Shown piece by piece: positions 1-6,861 of a stretch of DNA of 64,000 nt; positions within the stretch are counted from its first letter, which is position 1, and every line of letters starts with the position of its first letter. The notes under the pieces are model-generated. The model saw only the letters and a program-made list of their open reading frames with translations, was not told the DNA's origin and searched no databases. A program made the position numbers and the translations under genes. The DNA is from Desulfobulbaceae bacterium (GTDB taxonomy: Bacteria > Desulfobacterota > Desulfobulbia > Desulfobulbales > Desulfurivibrionaceae). The stretch spans positions 124,001 through 188,000 of the forward strand of contig SJBG01000002.1 in the NCBI GenBank assembly GCA_004332195.1. The letters are read 5' to 3'.

Positions 1-547
1 GATTGAGATCACCATGCGGATGGCCGAGTTGGACAAGGTCAGCCCGGAGATCTTAGTGGATATTGATCGGGTTCTTCAGGACGAACTGTTGTCGATCGAG
101 GGGATGGAAGGTCAGCGGTTGGGAGGGGTGGAGGCGGTGGCTGAGATGCTCAACAATGCCGAGCGATCGGTGGAAGCCGCCATCCTGGAAGGGGTTGAGG
201 AACAACGCGAAGTCCTGGCTGAGGAAATTCGCCGCCTGATGTTCGTCTTTGAAGATTTGCTCAATGTTGAAGATCGCGGAATTCAGATGATCCTAAAGGA
301 GGTCAGTACGGACGACCTCAAGGTGGCTTTGAAAATTGTCTCAGAGGATCTTAAGGACAAAATCTTTCGCAGTATGTCAAGCAGGGCGGTCGAAATGCTC
401 AAAGATGACATGGAAATTATGGGACTGACCCGGATCAGGGACGTTGAGGCAGCCCAGCAGGCGATGATCAAGATCGCCAAACGCTTAGAGCAGGAAGGCA
501 AGATCCAGTTGATGATGGGCGGAGGCGGGGATGATGAATTTGTCTAA
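1..547 (+). CDS. fliG: Flagellar motor switch protein FliG, C-terminal part
   Basis: This is the 3' end of a gene whose start lies before the window; about 181 residues are visible (frame opens at base 2) of a family usually near 330-340 residues. FliG sits in the cytoplasmic C-ring and couples the MotAB stator to rotation. The visible part holds the end of the middle domain and the whole C-terminal torque domain: the charged helix stretch with FVFEDLLNVEDR and the later RAVEMLKDDMEIMG and RIRDVEAAQQAM segments are typical of FliG. Its stop overlaps the start of fliH by 17 bases, which indicates translational coupling in a fliG-fliH-fliI-fliJ operon. Confidence 0.95.
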   Translation, partial: IEITMRMAELDKVSPEILVDIDRVLQDELLSIEGMEGQRLGGVEAVAEMLNNAERSVEAAILEGVEEQREVLAEEIRRLMFVFEDLLNVEDRGIQMILKEVSTDDLKVALKIVSEDLKDKIFRSMSSRAVEMLKDDMEIMGLTRIRDVEAAQQAMIKIAKRLEQEGKIQLMMGGGGDDEFV

Positions 548-1382
548 GGCTGGCCAGGGATCGCTGCGAGCGGCATGGGAGGATGAATTGATCGCGTTGG
601 ATCGGGGTTCGGAACCAAAGATGCCCCGGTCTGATGAATTTATTGGCTTTGCCGATTTTTGGCAGCGATCCCATGATTCCGGGTCGGTCGGGTCTCCGAA
701 CCATGGCGATGAGGGACTGCGGGGCTTTGAGGCCTTGCGTCAAGCGCCCGATGAGCGGGAGTTGGCGCAGCAGGAGGCCACCAGGATTATTGCTGAGGCT
801 AGAGAGGAGGCAATTCGTCTGCAAAACGAGGCCCGGGAAAATGGCCGGATCGAGGGTCAACAGCAAGGTCGGGCCGAGGCCCGTGACGAGTATGCCGATC
901 GCGTTGCCAGCCTGGCAAAGGCTTTGGCCGAGATTCGGGGGCAGAGGCGCGGAATTATGGAACATTATCGAGAGGATATTTGGGAGCTGGTCAAAACCCT
1001 GACCGATCGCCTGGTGTATCATGAGGTTTCGGTTAATCCGGGGGTGATCCGGGACTGCCTGCGCGAGGCCATGGGTTTTGTGGTGCAAAATTCCCAGGTC
1101 AAGGCCTATGTCAATCCCGACGATTTTTCGCATCTTAAAGAGGCGGGGATAATGGACTCCGGTCTTTGGGGTGGCAAAAATCGAATCCAGTTGCTTGAAG
1201 ATGCCGCTGTCGCTCGCGGCGGCTGTCGTTTACAAAGCAGCTTTGGGGAAATTGACGCCACCCTGGAAAATCGTCGGAAAAAACTTTACCACGCGGTGGA
1301 GCTGGCCTTTAAGGCCGCCCTGCGCAAAAACGATAGTGATGATGAGCAACCTCCTGCCGCGGCAACCTCCGCGGGCGACTAG
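531..1382 (+). CDS. fliH: Flagellar assembly protein FliH
   Basis: 283 residues. FliH dimers bind the export ATPase FliI and link it to the C-ring and the export gate. The sequence shows a variable acidic N-terminus, a long Glu/Arg/Gln-rich helical segment around residues 75-150 (repeated EAREEA and ARENGR type heptads, fitting the FliH coiled coil) and a conserved C-terminal domain with a DRLVYHEVSVNPGVIRDC segment. Position between fliG and fliI agrees. Two adjacent ATG codons (531, 534) inside the fliG end could both serve as start. The family is divergent, so the assignment leans partly on synteny. Confidence 0.9.
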   Translation: MMNLSKAGQGSLRAAWEDELIALDRGSEPKMPRSDEFIGFADFWQRSHDSGSVGSPNHGDEGLRGFEALRQAPDERELAQQEATRIIAEAREEAIRLQNEARENGRIEGQQQGRAEARDEYADRVASLAKALAEIRGQRRGIMEHYREDIWELVKTLTDRLVYHEVSVNPGVIRDCLREAMGFVVQNSQVKAYVNPDDFSHLKEAGIMDSGLWGGKNRIQLLEDAAVARGGCRLQSSFGEIDATLENRRKKLYHAVELAFKAALRKNDSDDEQPPAAATSAGD

Positions 1383-1421
1383 GCAGTTTATCGCGATTAG
1401 CTGAGACCCCCCAAGACCCCC

Positions 1422-2738
1422 ATGCCTATTGACTTTTCTCAGATCAACGCCGTCGCTCATCAGGTCCCTCTGGTCACGGTTGGGGGGTGGGTCAGCCAGG
1501 TTATCGGGATGGTCATTGAAAGCGATGGCCCGGGAATCCCGGTGGGCAGTATCTGTGAAGTCGAGGTGTTCCGGGGGCAGGCCAAGGTTTCGGCCGAGGT
1601 GGTTGGTTTTCGTGAAGGCCGGGTGCTTCTGATGCCGCTGGGGGAAATGCGGGGAGTGGAACCGGGTAGCGCCATCCGGCTGGTTGAAGGTCAGGCCCAG
1701 GTCCCCGTTGCCCCGGGTTTGTTGGGGCGGGTCATCGATGGTCTGGGTCGGCCCATGGACGGGGCCGGGCCCTTGCCGACCGAATCATTCTACCCCCTTT
1801 ATGCCGAACCCTTGAACCCCATGATTCGGGAGCGCATCACCGAACCGGTGGATGTCGGAGTCCGGGCGATCAACGGTTTGCTCACCCTGGGTAAGGGCCA
1901 GCGGATTGGCATCATGGCCGGTTCGGGAGTCGGCAAGAGCACCCTGTTGGGGATGATTGCCCGTCATACCTCAGCCGATATCAGCGTGGTCGCGTTAATT
2001 GGCGAACGGGGTCGTGAATTGAAGGACTTTATCGACCGCGACCTTGGTCGTGCCGGCCTGGCTCGTTCGGTGGTGGTGGTGGCCACCTCCGATCAACCGC
2101 CCCTGGTGCGGATGCGCGGGGCTTATCTGGCCATGGCGGTGGCCGAATATTTTCGCGATCTCGGCCGGGATGTGGTTTTGATGATGGATTCGGTCACCCG
2201 TTACGCCATGAGCGGCCGCGAGGTGGGCCTGGCCATTGGTGAGCCTCCCACCACCAGGGGTTATACCCCTTCAGTTTTCGCCCAACTCCCCAAACTGCTG
2301 GAACGAGCCGGTACCTGTCAGGGCAAGGGCAGTATAACCGGGATTTTTACCGTTTTAGTGGAGGGGGATGACATGAATGAGCCCATCGCCGACGCGGTTC
2401 GTTCCATTGTCGATGGTCATATTGTGTTAAGCCGGGACTTGGCCGCCCAGGGGCATTATCCGGCGATTGAAGTCATGGGCAGTGTTAGCCGATGTATGAG
2501 TGAGGTTGCTACGAAGGAACAGATCAAGGCCGCTCAACGTTTTCTCGAAGTCCTGGCCCTTTATCGCCGCTCGGAGGATTTGATTAATATCGGGGCGTAC
2601 GCTAAGGGCAGCAACCCCAAAATCGATAATGCCATGGCGATGATCGACCAGTTAAACGAATATTTGCGGCAACCCGTCGATGAGCGAGTTACCTTCAAAG
2701 ATAGCGTGACTAAGCTCCGGACTCTTTTCAATAAATAG
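1422..2738 (+). CDS. fliI: Flagellum-specific ATP synthase FliI
   Basis: 438 residues, the usual length. FliI is the hexameric F1-beta-like ATPase of the flagellar type III export apparatus, acting in the cytoplasm at the base of the basal body. Visible motifs are the P-loop GSGVGKST at about residues 166-173, the following IGERGRELKDFI segment, a Walker B strand DVVLMMDSVTR, and the GEPPTTRGYTPSVF stretch characteristic of FliI/SctN rather than of the F1 beta subunit. The start at 1422 has no clear Shine-Dalgarno sequence but gives the expected N-terminus. It lies 39 bases after fliH and 14 before fliJ. Confidence 0.97.
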   Translation: MPIDFSQINAVAHQVPLVTVGGWVSQVIGMVIESDGPGIPVGSICEVEVFRGQAKVSAEVVGFREGRVLLMPLGEMRGVEPGSAIRLVEGQAQVPVAPGLLGRVIDGLGRPMDGAGPLPTESFYPLYAEPLNPMIRERITEPVDVGVRAINGLLTLGKGQRIGIMAGSGVGKSTLLGMIARHTSADISVVALIGERGRELKDFIDRDLGRAGLARSVVVVATSDQPPLVRMRGAYLAMAVAEYFRDLGRDVVLMMDSVTRYAMSGREVGLAIGEPPTTRGYTPSVFAQLPKLLERAGTCQGKGSITGIFTVLVEGDDMNEPIADAVRSIVDGHIVLSRDLAAQGHYPAIEVMGSVSRCMSEVATKEQIKAAQRFLEVLALYRRSEDLINIGAYAKGSNPKIDNAMAMIDQLNEYLRQPVDERVTFKDSVTKLRTLFNK

Positions 2739-2752
2739 CCAGGTGAGCGGGC

Positions 2753-3193
2753 ATGGCCTATCATTTTCGTTTTGCCGCGGTGCTTAATTATCGCCGTGAT
2801 CTCGAGGAGTTGTTCCAACAAAAACTGGTTATGGCCCAGGAGCGTTGGGCGAGCCTGCGGGATCGCCTGGTGGAGCTTGAGGATGCCCGACAAGCGGCCG
2901 GAATCGATCTTGAGGAACGTAAGCGCCGGCCGATCTCCGCCCCTCTGTACGCCCTGTTGGTCGAAGGTTTGGCCCACCGGGATCGCGACATTGTTAAACA
3001 GCGCCAAGATCTGGCCACCCAGCACCAGGTGGTGACGGGGAAGCGCCGGGAATTGCTGATCAAGATGCAGGAGCGTCAGGTCATGGAGAAAACCAGGGAA
3101 CGGGATTACGAAAAGTACCTCGCGCAAGAGCGGAACTCTGAACAAAAAGCCATGGATGAACAGACGGTTTTGCGCTTTAAGCACGAGGTTTGA
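2753..3193 (+). CDS. fliJ: Flagellar export chaperone FliJ
   Basis: 146 residues, almost entirely predicted alpha-helical coiled coil and rich in Glu, Arg, Gln and Leu, as expected of FliJ, the stalk-like protein that enters the FliI hexamer and contacts the export gate. The opening residues YHFRFAAVLNYRRDLEE match the usual FliJ N-terminus (F-x-L/V-x-x-V-L-x-x-R). AGGTGA precedes the ATG at a normal distance. The gene follows fliI directly. Sequence conservation in FliJ is low, so position and architecture carry much of the call. Confidence 0.88.
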   Translation: MAYHFRFAAVLNYRRDLEELFQQKLVMAQERWASLRDRLVELEDARQAAGIDLEERKRRPISAPLYALLVEGLAHRDRDIVKQRQDLATQHQVVTGKRRELLIKMQERQVMEKTRERDYEKYLAQERNSEQKAMDEQTVLRFKHEV

Positions 3194-3254
3194 CCCCGAG
3201 CGAGGGTTTAGGTTTGACTCTGATGATTTGCCAAGAGTGAGGAGGTGATCGTTG

Positions 3255-3737
3255 ATGGTAAGGTTCCTGCTGATTATAGTCTTTTTCCTGGCGCCGATCG
3301 AGCTTGCCGGGGCTGGGGTTGAGGCCCAGAACAATCCGGTACGGGCCACTCAGGAAGAACTTGCCCACGGCGCTCGGTTGCGGGACCAAATAACAGAACT
3401 GGAAGTCCGGGAGCAAATAATTGTTCGACGCGAGCAAGAACTCTCCGAGTTTGAGCAAGAGGTCAAGCAAGAGCTGAAACGTCTCTTGGCCTTACAGGAA
3501 GAGATCAAGCTGACCCTGGCCGAGCTTAGCGTCATCGAGGACCAGGCTTATCGTGAGCTTATTCGAATTTATAGCACTATGCGGCCCTCCAAGGTGGCGG
3601 AGTTGCTTAACGAAATGACCGATGATGATGCCTTGAAGATTCTACGGGGGCTCAAAAGCGACTTGGTTGCCAATATCCTGCCCCGTCTGGATCAGGACAA
3701 AGCGGTGCGGCTGAGCCGTAAACTAGGCCTTCTCTAG
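3255..3737 (+). CDS. MotE/MgtE-N-like flagellar periplasmic protein
   Basis: 160 residues from the ATG at 3255, chosen because AGGAGGTGATC ends just upstream; a TTG one codon earlier is also possible. An N-terminal hydrophobic stretch (residues 2-18) looks like a signal peptide or anchor. A Glu/Gln-rich coiled coil of about 70 residues follows, then a C-terminal domain with MRPSKVAELLNEMTDDDAL and a KIL-RGLKSDLVANIL pattern. This matches the MgtE intracellular-N-like domain found in MotE-type chaperones of the stator protein MotC and in uncharacterised proteins placed after fliJ in many flagellar operons. A role in stator or hook-basal-body assembly is inferred from family and position only. 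Confidence 0.75.
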   Translation: MVRFLLIIVFFLAPIELAGAGVEAQNNPVRATQEELAHGARLRDQITELEVREQIIVRREQELSEFEQEVKQELKRLLALQEEIKLTLAELSVIEDQAYRELIRIYSTMRPSKVAELLNEMTDDDALKILRGLKSDLVANILPRLDQDKAVRLSRKLGLL

Positions 3738-3846
3738 GGAAACGTTCGGCAGCACCGCATCTTTCCGCGATCAGGGTTGGCGATATGATACAGCCATAAT
3801 CGCCAACCCTGCTTGCGAAAATCTACGGCGCTGTCGAACGTTTCCC
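3737..3846. repeat. 110 bp imperfect palindrome (hairpin element)
   Basis: The outer arms GGGAAACGTTCG (3737-3748) and CGAACGTTTCCC (3835-3846) are exact reverse complements, and the inner arms AGGGTTGGCGAT (3773-3784) and ATCGCCAACCCT also pair exactly. The stretches between them pair with scattered mismatches and G-T pairs, so almost the whole segment can fold into one long hairpin. It begins at the last base of the stop codon of the MotE-like gene. No T-run follows, so it is not a classical terminator. It may be a MITE-like or REP-like element; no second copy was found in the window. Confidence 0.8.
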
Positions 3847-3944
3847 TGGCTTACTTACTGGCTTACTTAACTGGGTGGCTGGCTGGTTGGCTTTTCCTTT
3901 CTTGATATTCCCCCTTTTTGTCCCTCGTTTTTTATTCCTCGTTC

Positions 3945-3972
3945 CTGACCTCTGACCTCTGACCTCTGACCC
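3945..3972. repeat. Four tandem 7-mers, CTGACCT
   Basis: Four head-to-tail copies of CTGACCT (last copy CTGACCC) lie in the gap between the MotE-like gene and the fliK promoter. The surrounding 3847-4117 stretch is pyrimidine-rich, contains GGCTTACTTACTGGCTTACTT-type short repeats, and shows no convincing gene. Function unknown; slippage-prone intergenic DNA. Confidence 0.75.
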
Positions 3973-4117
3973 GGCAAATTTATCCCCGCACCGGAAAAGT
4001 TTGGTTGCTTAGGTTGCTTGAGATTAGGGTTTCCAGGGGTTGTCGCCGAGCTCGTCTTGGTTTTTTTTATTTATTTGTTACAGGTTGTTAGCTCTGGTTT
4101 TCGGGGGCGGTCGGCAT

Positions 4118-4134
4118 TTGGCACGACTGTTGCT
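4118..4134 (+). promoter_or_regulatory. Sigma-54 promoter for fliK-flgD-flgE
   Basis: TTGGCACGACTGTTGCT matches the sigma-54 (RpoN) consensus YTGGCACGNNNNTTGCW at every position, with GG at 4120-4121 and GC at 4132-4133 in the required spacing. Transcription would start near 4144-4146. Hook and hook-length genes are commonly RpoN-dependent in flagellated proteobacteria. Placed here, the site separates the early export operon (fliG to the MotE-like gene) from a middle-class fliK-flgD-flgE unit, and it rules out translation starts upstream of about 4145 for transcripts from this promoter. Confidence 0.85.
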
Positions 4135-4242
4135 TATGGGCAGAAACAAGAGTTGTTTTTGTTGGGCCAAAGCAACCTCAAACGTAATAATCCCCCGGGG
4201 CTGTTACGTTTAGCGCAATCCAGACCAAGGAGTTGGCAAACC

Positions 4243-6042
4243 GTGGAAGCCCTGATGATTCCCATGACGACAGTGAAAAATCCCGGATTGAGTGCGCGGC
4301 CTTGGGGGGCGCGTTCTGGCGAGGAGTCTTCTTTTGCCGGCCACCTGGATCGCAAACTGGCTGATCGTCACCACCATGAGCGCAACATTTTCGGGGTTCA
4401 CCAGCAGCGCGGTCCTTTGTCGGCCCAAAAAGAAAGTCAGGCGGTCGGGCGGGCAAAAAGCTGGAATACTGAACAGGCGGAAGCCCGCAGCGCCGAACAG
4501 ACCCTGATCGCCCTGGTTGGCGAATATCTCGAGATTATTCGGGGGCAGACTCAAGATCCGGCCAGTGGTCCCGGCACCTGGACCGTGGCCATTGACGACC
4601 CGGCGCAACTGGTTGATCTAGCCGCCAGAGCCGGCATGGGTGAGACCGAGATCGCGGCCTTACTGGAAAAACACGCGGCCAACCAGGGGGTTTTCAGTAT
4701 GACCGATTTTCTGAGTTTCTTCTCGCGTCATCTGCTCAGCCTTGAGCAGGACCAGCCGGTGCTGGTGCCCGAGACCGACCTGCCTTACCTGCAGTTGATT
4801 TTAAGCAAACTGGGGGTAACCGCAGAAGAGCTAAGCCGGATTGGTGAGTTGGCAGTGCGGGGGGATCACACCCTGGATCTGGTCGCGCTGCTCCGGAGTT
4901 TGGCAGAGTTGGACGTGGCCGGCAAAATCAGCCTTAGCGGTTGGGATGCCGAACAGCTGCAGACGGTGCTGAACACCGCTGGGGTTTCCCGCGGTCTGCA
5001 ACGGGAACTGTTGCCGGAGTTGCACGCTCCCTGGAATCAGCCGCAGCGCCCCAACCTGCCGCTGGAGCTGGATATTGCTCGTTTTCGTGAAATCTTGACC
5101 CGTGGGGTGGCGGAAATTCAAAACAGTCGGCCGCAAGTGGAAATCCCGGCCTTTTTGGCAAAGCTCAAGAAAATTTTCGCCAAGACCGGTTTTGCGGAGC
5201 AACGGGCGGGTTGGTCGCCGGCGGTTCAGGCCGCGGTTGATCGGATTTATCGTAAACTGATGGAAAGCATTGATTTGGCTGCGGTTAAAGTGCGCCCGGG
5301 GGTTGACCATGGCGCTACGGAGTTGCTTGAGGAAAAATTTGCCGACGCGGGTAAAGGGGCACTCAGCAATCGAGATGGCGTTAATCGTGGCGGCCGCGCC
5401 GGTGTTGGCGTGGAGCTTGCTTCGTCTGGTGCGGGCAAAGCCGACGAAAATTTTTCCGGTCGCCACTTTCTTGATGAGATGCGGATCAACAGCCAGACCC
5501 AGGGCGGTGAACGCGGGAGTGAATCCTTCGGCGTCGCCGATCGTATTGCCGATAACCTCCGGGTCGAAGCCTTGCGGGAGTTGAATCAAACCTCCCGCGC
5601 AAACCCCCAGTTTGAGCAACAAATTTTTAATCGACTCAACAGCGGGATTATGGCCGGTCTTCAGCGCAACGAATATCGTCTGGTGATGCACCTCTATCCT
5701 CGTGAGCTGGGAGCGGTCAAAGTGGATTTGCAGATTCGTGGTAATAAAGTTGCGATTTCCTTTGCCCTGGAAAGCACCAGGGTTCGAGAAATCCTTGAGA
5801 GAAACATGGATGTGTTGCGCGAAAATCTGGAGCGTCGGGGGTTTGTCTTGGGCGAATTCACGATTTCATTGGGGTCGGACAGAGATCAACCAGGTGAGTC
5901 CCGGCAGCGCTTTAGCCTTGCCTGGACCAACAAACAGAGCGACATGGTCCGTCGCGAGTCGCTGACCGCGGTTGCGGCAAACGACCGGTATCACCGGCCG
6001 GCGATGGCGGACCATTCATCAGGGGTTGACCTTTTTGCCTGA
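4243..6042 (+). CDS. fliK: Flagellar hook-length control protein FliK
   Basis: 599 residues from a GTG at 4243. This start is chosen because AAGGAG lies ten bases upstream and the sigma-54 promoter would start the mRNA near 4145; the open frame itself reaches back to about 4018. FliK is the secreted molecular ruler that stops hook growth and switches export specificity. The N-terminal and middle parts are low in conservation. The C-terminal flagellar hook-length domain (about residues 475-560) is clear: RLVMHLYPRELGAVKVDLQI, then VAISFALESTRVREIL and LRENLERRGF. The last codons contain a 15 bp sequence repeated again upstream of flgD. Confidence 0.9.
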   Translation: MEALMIPMTTVKNPGLSARPWGARSGEESSFAGHLDRKLADRHHHERNIFGVHQQRGPLSAQKESQAVGRAKSWNTEQAEARSAEQTLIALVGEYLEIIRGQTQDPASGPGTWTVAIDDPAQLVDLAARAGMGETEIAALLEKHAANQGVFSMTDFLSFFSRHLLSLEQDQPVLVPETDLPYLQLILSKLGVTAEELSRIGELAVRGDHTLDLVALLRSLAELDVAGKISLSGWDAEQLQTVLNTAGVSRGLQRELLPELHAPWNQPQRPNLPLELDIARFREILTRGVAEIQNSRPQVEIPAFLAKLKKIFAKTGFAEQRAGWSPAVQAAVDRIYRKLMESIDLAAVKVRPGVDHGATELLEEKFADAGKGALSNRDGVNRGGRAGVGVELASSGAGKADENFSGRHFLDEMRINSQTQGGERGSESFGVADRIADNLRVEALRELNQTSRANPQFEQQIFNRLNSGIMAGLQRNEYRLVMHLYPRELGAVKVDLQIRGNKVAISFALESTRVREILERNMDVLRENLERRGFVLGEFTISLGSDRDQPGESRQRFSLAWTNKQSDMVRRESLTAVAANDRYHRPAMADHSSGVDLFA

Positions 6043-6078
6043 GAGATGGGCCGGACTCGGATATTGACCTTTTTGCCT
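6026..6078. repeat. Direct repeat TTGACCTTTTTGCCT, two copies
   Basis: Exact 15 bp copies lie at 6026-6040, where they encode the C-terminal Val-Asp-Leu-Phe-Ala of FliK, and at 6064-6078, between the fliK stop and the flgD ribosome binding site. The arrangement suggests a short tandem duplication with a 23 bp spacer. No role can be read from the sequence. Confidence 0.8.
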
Positions 6079-6095
6079 AGGCGGAGGAAGTAAAC

Positions 6096-6776
6096 ATGAA
6101 TGTAATCAGTGCCGGAGGTGGCTGGGGAGCGCCGATAGTTGAGACCGCAAACCCCTTTGAGTCAGCAGGTGTGGACAGACGTAAACTCGATCGGGATGAT
6201 TTTATGCGTTTGTTTATTACCCAGCTTCAGCACCAGGATCCGATGAAGCCCATGGACAGCTACGAGATGGCCTCTCAACTTGCCCAGTTTTCCTCGATGG
6301 AAGCCACGATGCAGATGAGCGACAACATGGAGAAGTTGCTCGATTACCAGTTATCGCAGAACAACCTGCAACTGCTGACCTTGATTGGCAAGAATATCGA
6401 AACCGCCGGCAATGAAATCGGGGTCGCCGATGGCCAGGTTGCCGCCACCAATTTTGTCCTGGAAGCCGCGGCCCCGTTTTCCATGGTCTACATTTATAAC
6501 TCAGCCGGCCATTTGGTGCGGACCCTGGATTTGGGTTACCGGCCAGTCGGCCAGCACTCCCTGTCCTGGGATGGTTTAGACAATAACGGAACCCAGGTGA
6601 ATGACGGCCTTTACCGCTACAGGGTGGATGCCCTGACGGCGGACGGTTCGCAGGTTGGGGTCGAGCTCCGGTCCTCGGGTAGGGTTACCGGACTGGCGTT
6701 TGATTCCGGCCTGGCCACGATCACCATCAGCGGGCACGTGCAGAAAGCCGTCAGCGAGATCACCCGGGTTCATTGA
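6096..6776 (+). CDS. flgD: Hook assembly scaffolding protein FlgD
   Basis: 226 residues, the normal size. FlgD forms the temporary cap at the tip of the growing hook and guides FlgE polymerisation. The N-terminal export/cap segment is clear (DDFMRLFITQLQHQDPMKPM, then SQLAQFSSMEATMQM, about residues 34-75). After it come a Tudor-like and an Ig-like FlgD domain with YNSAGHLVRTLDLGYR and LSWDGLDNNGTQVNDGLYRY, the latter being the typical FlgD Ig repeat. GGCGGAGGAAG upstream gives a strong ribosome site for the ATG. Co-transcription with fliK and flgE from the sigma-54 promoter is likely. Confidence 0.95.
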   Translation: MNVISAGGGWGAPIVETANPFESAGVDRRKLDRDDFMRLFITQLQHQDPMKPMDSYEMASQLAQFSSMEATMQMSDNMEKLLDYQLSQNNLQLLTLIGKNIETAGNEIGVADGQVAATNFVLEAAAPFSMVYIYNSAGHLVRTLDLGYRPVGQHSLSWDGLDNNGTQVNDGLYRYRVDALTADGSQVGVELRSSGRVTGLAFDSGLATITISGHVQKAVSEITRVH

Positions 6777-6861
6777 TTTTCCGAGCTTTATTTGTAAATA
6801 CAACTTGAAGCGGTTAGCAAGCAGTCCTTTAAATTGAAGCACTTTTAAGGAGGCAATAATC

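Noticed and set aside
4018-4242. N-terminal extension of FliK to 4018
   Set aside because: It lies partly upstream of a perfect sigma-54 promoter and has no ribosome site; the GTG at 4243 has both promoter and AAGGAG support.
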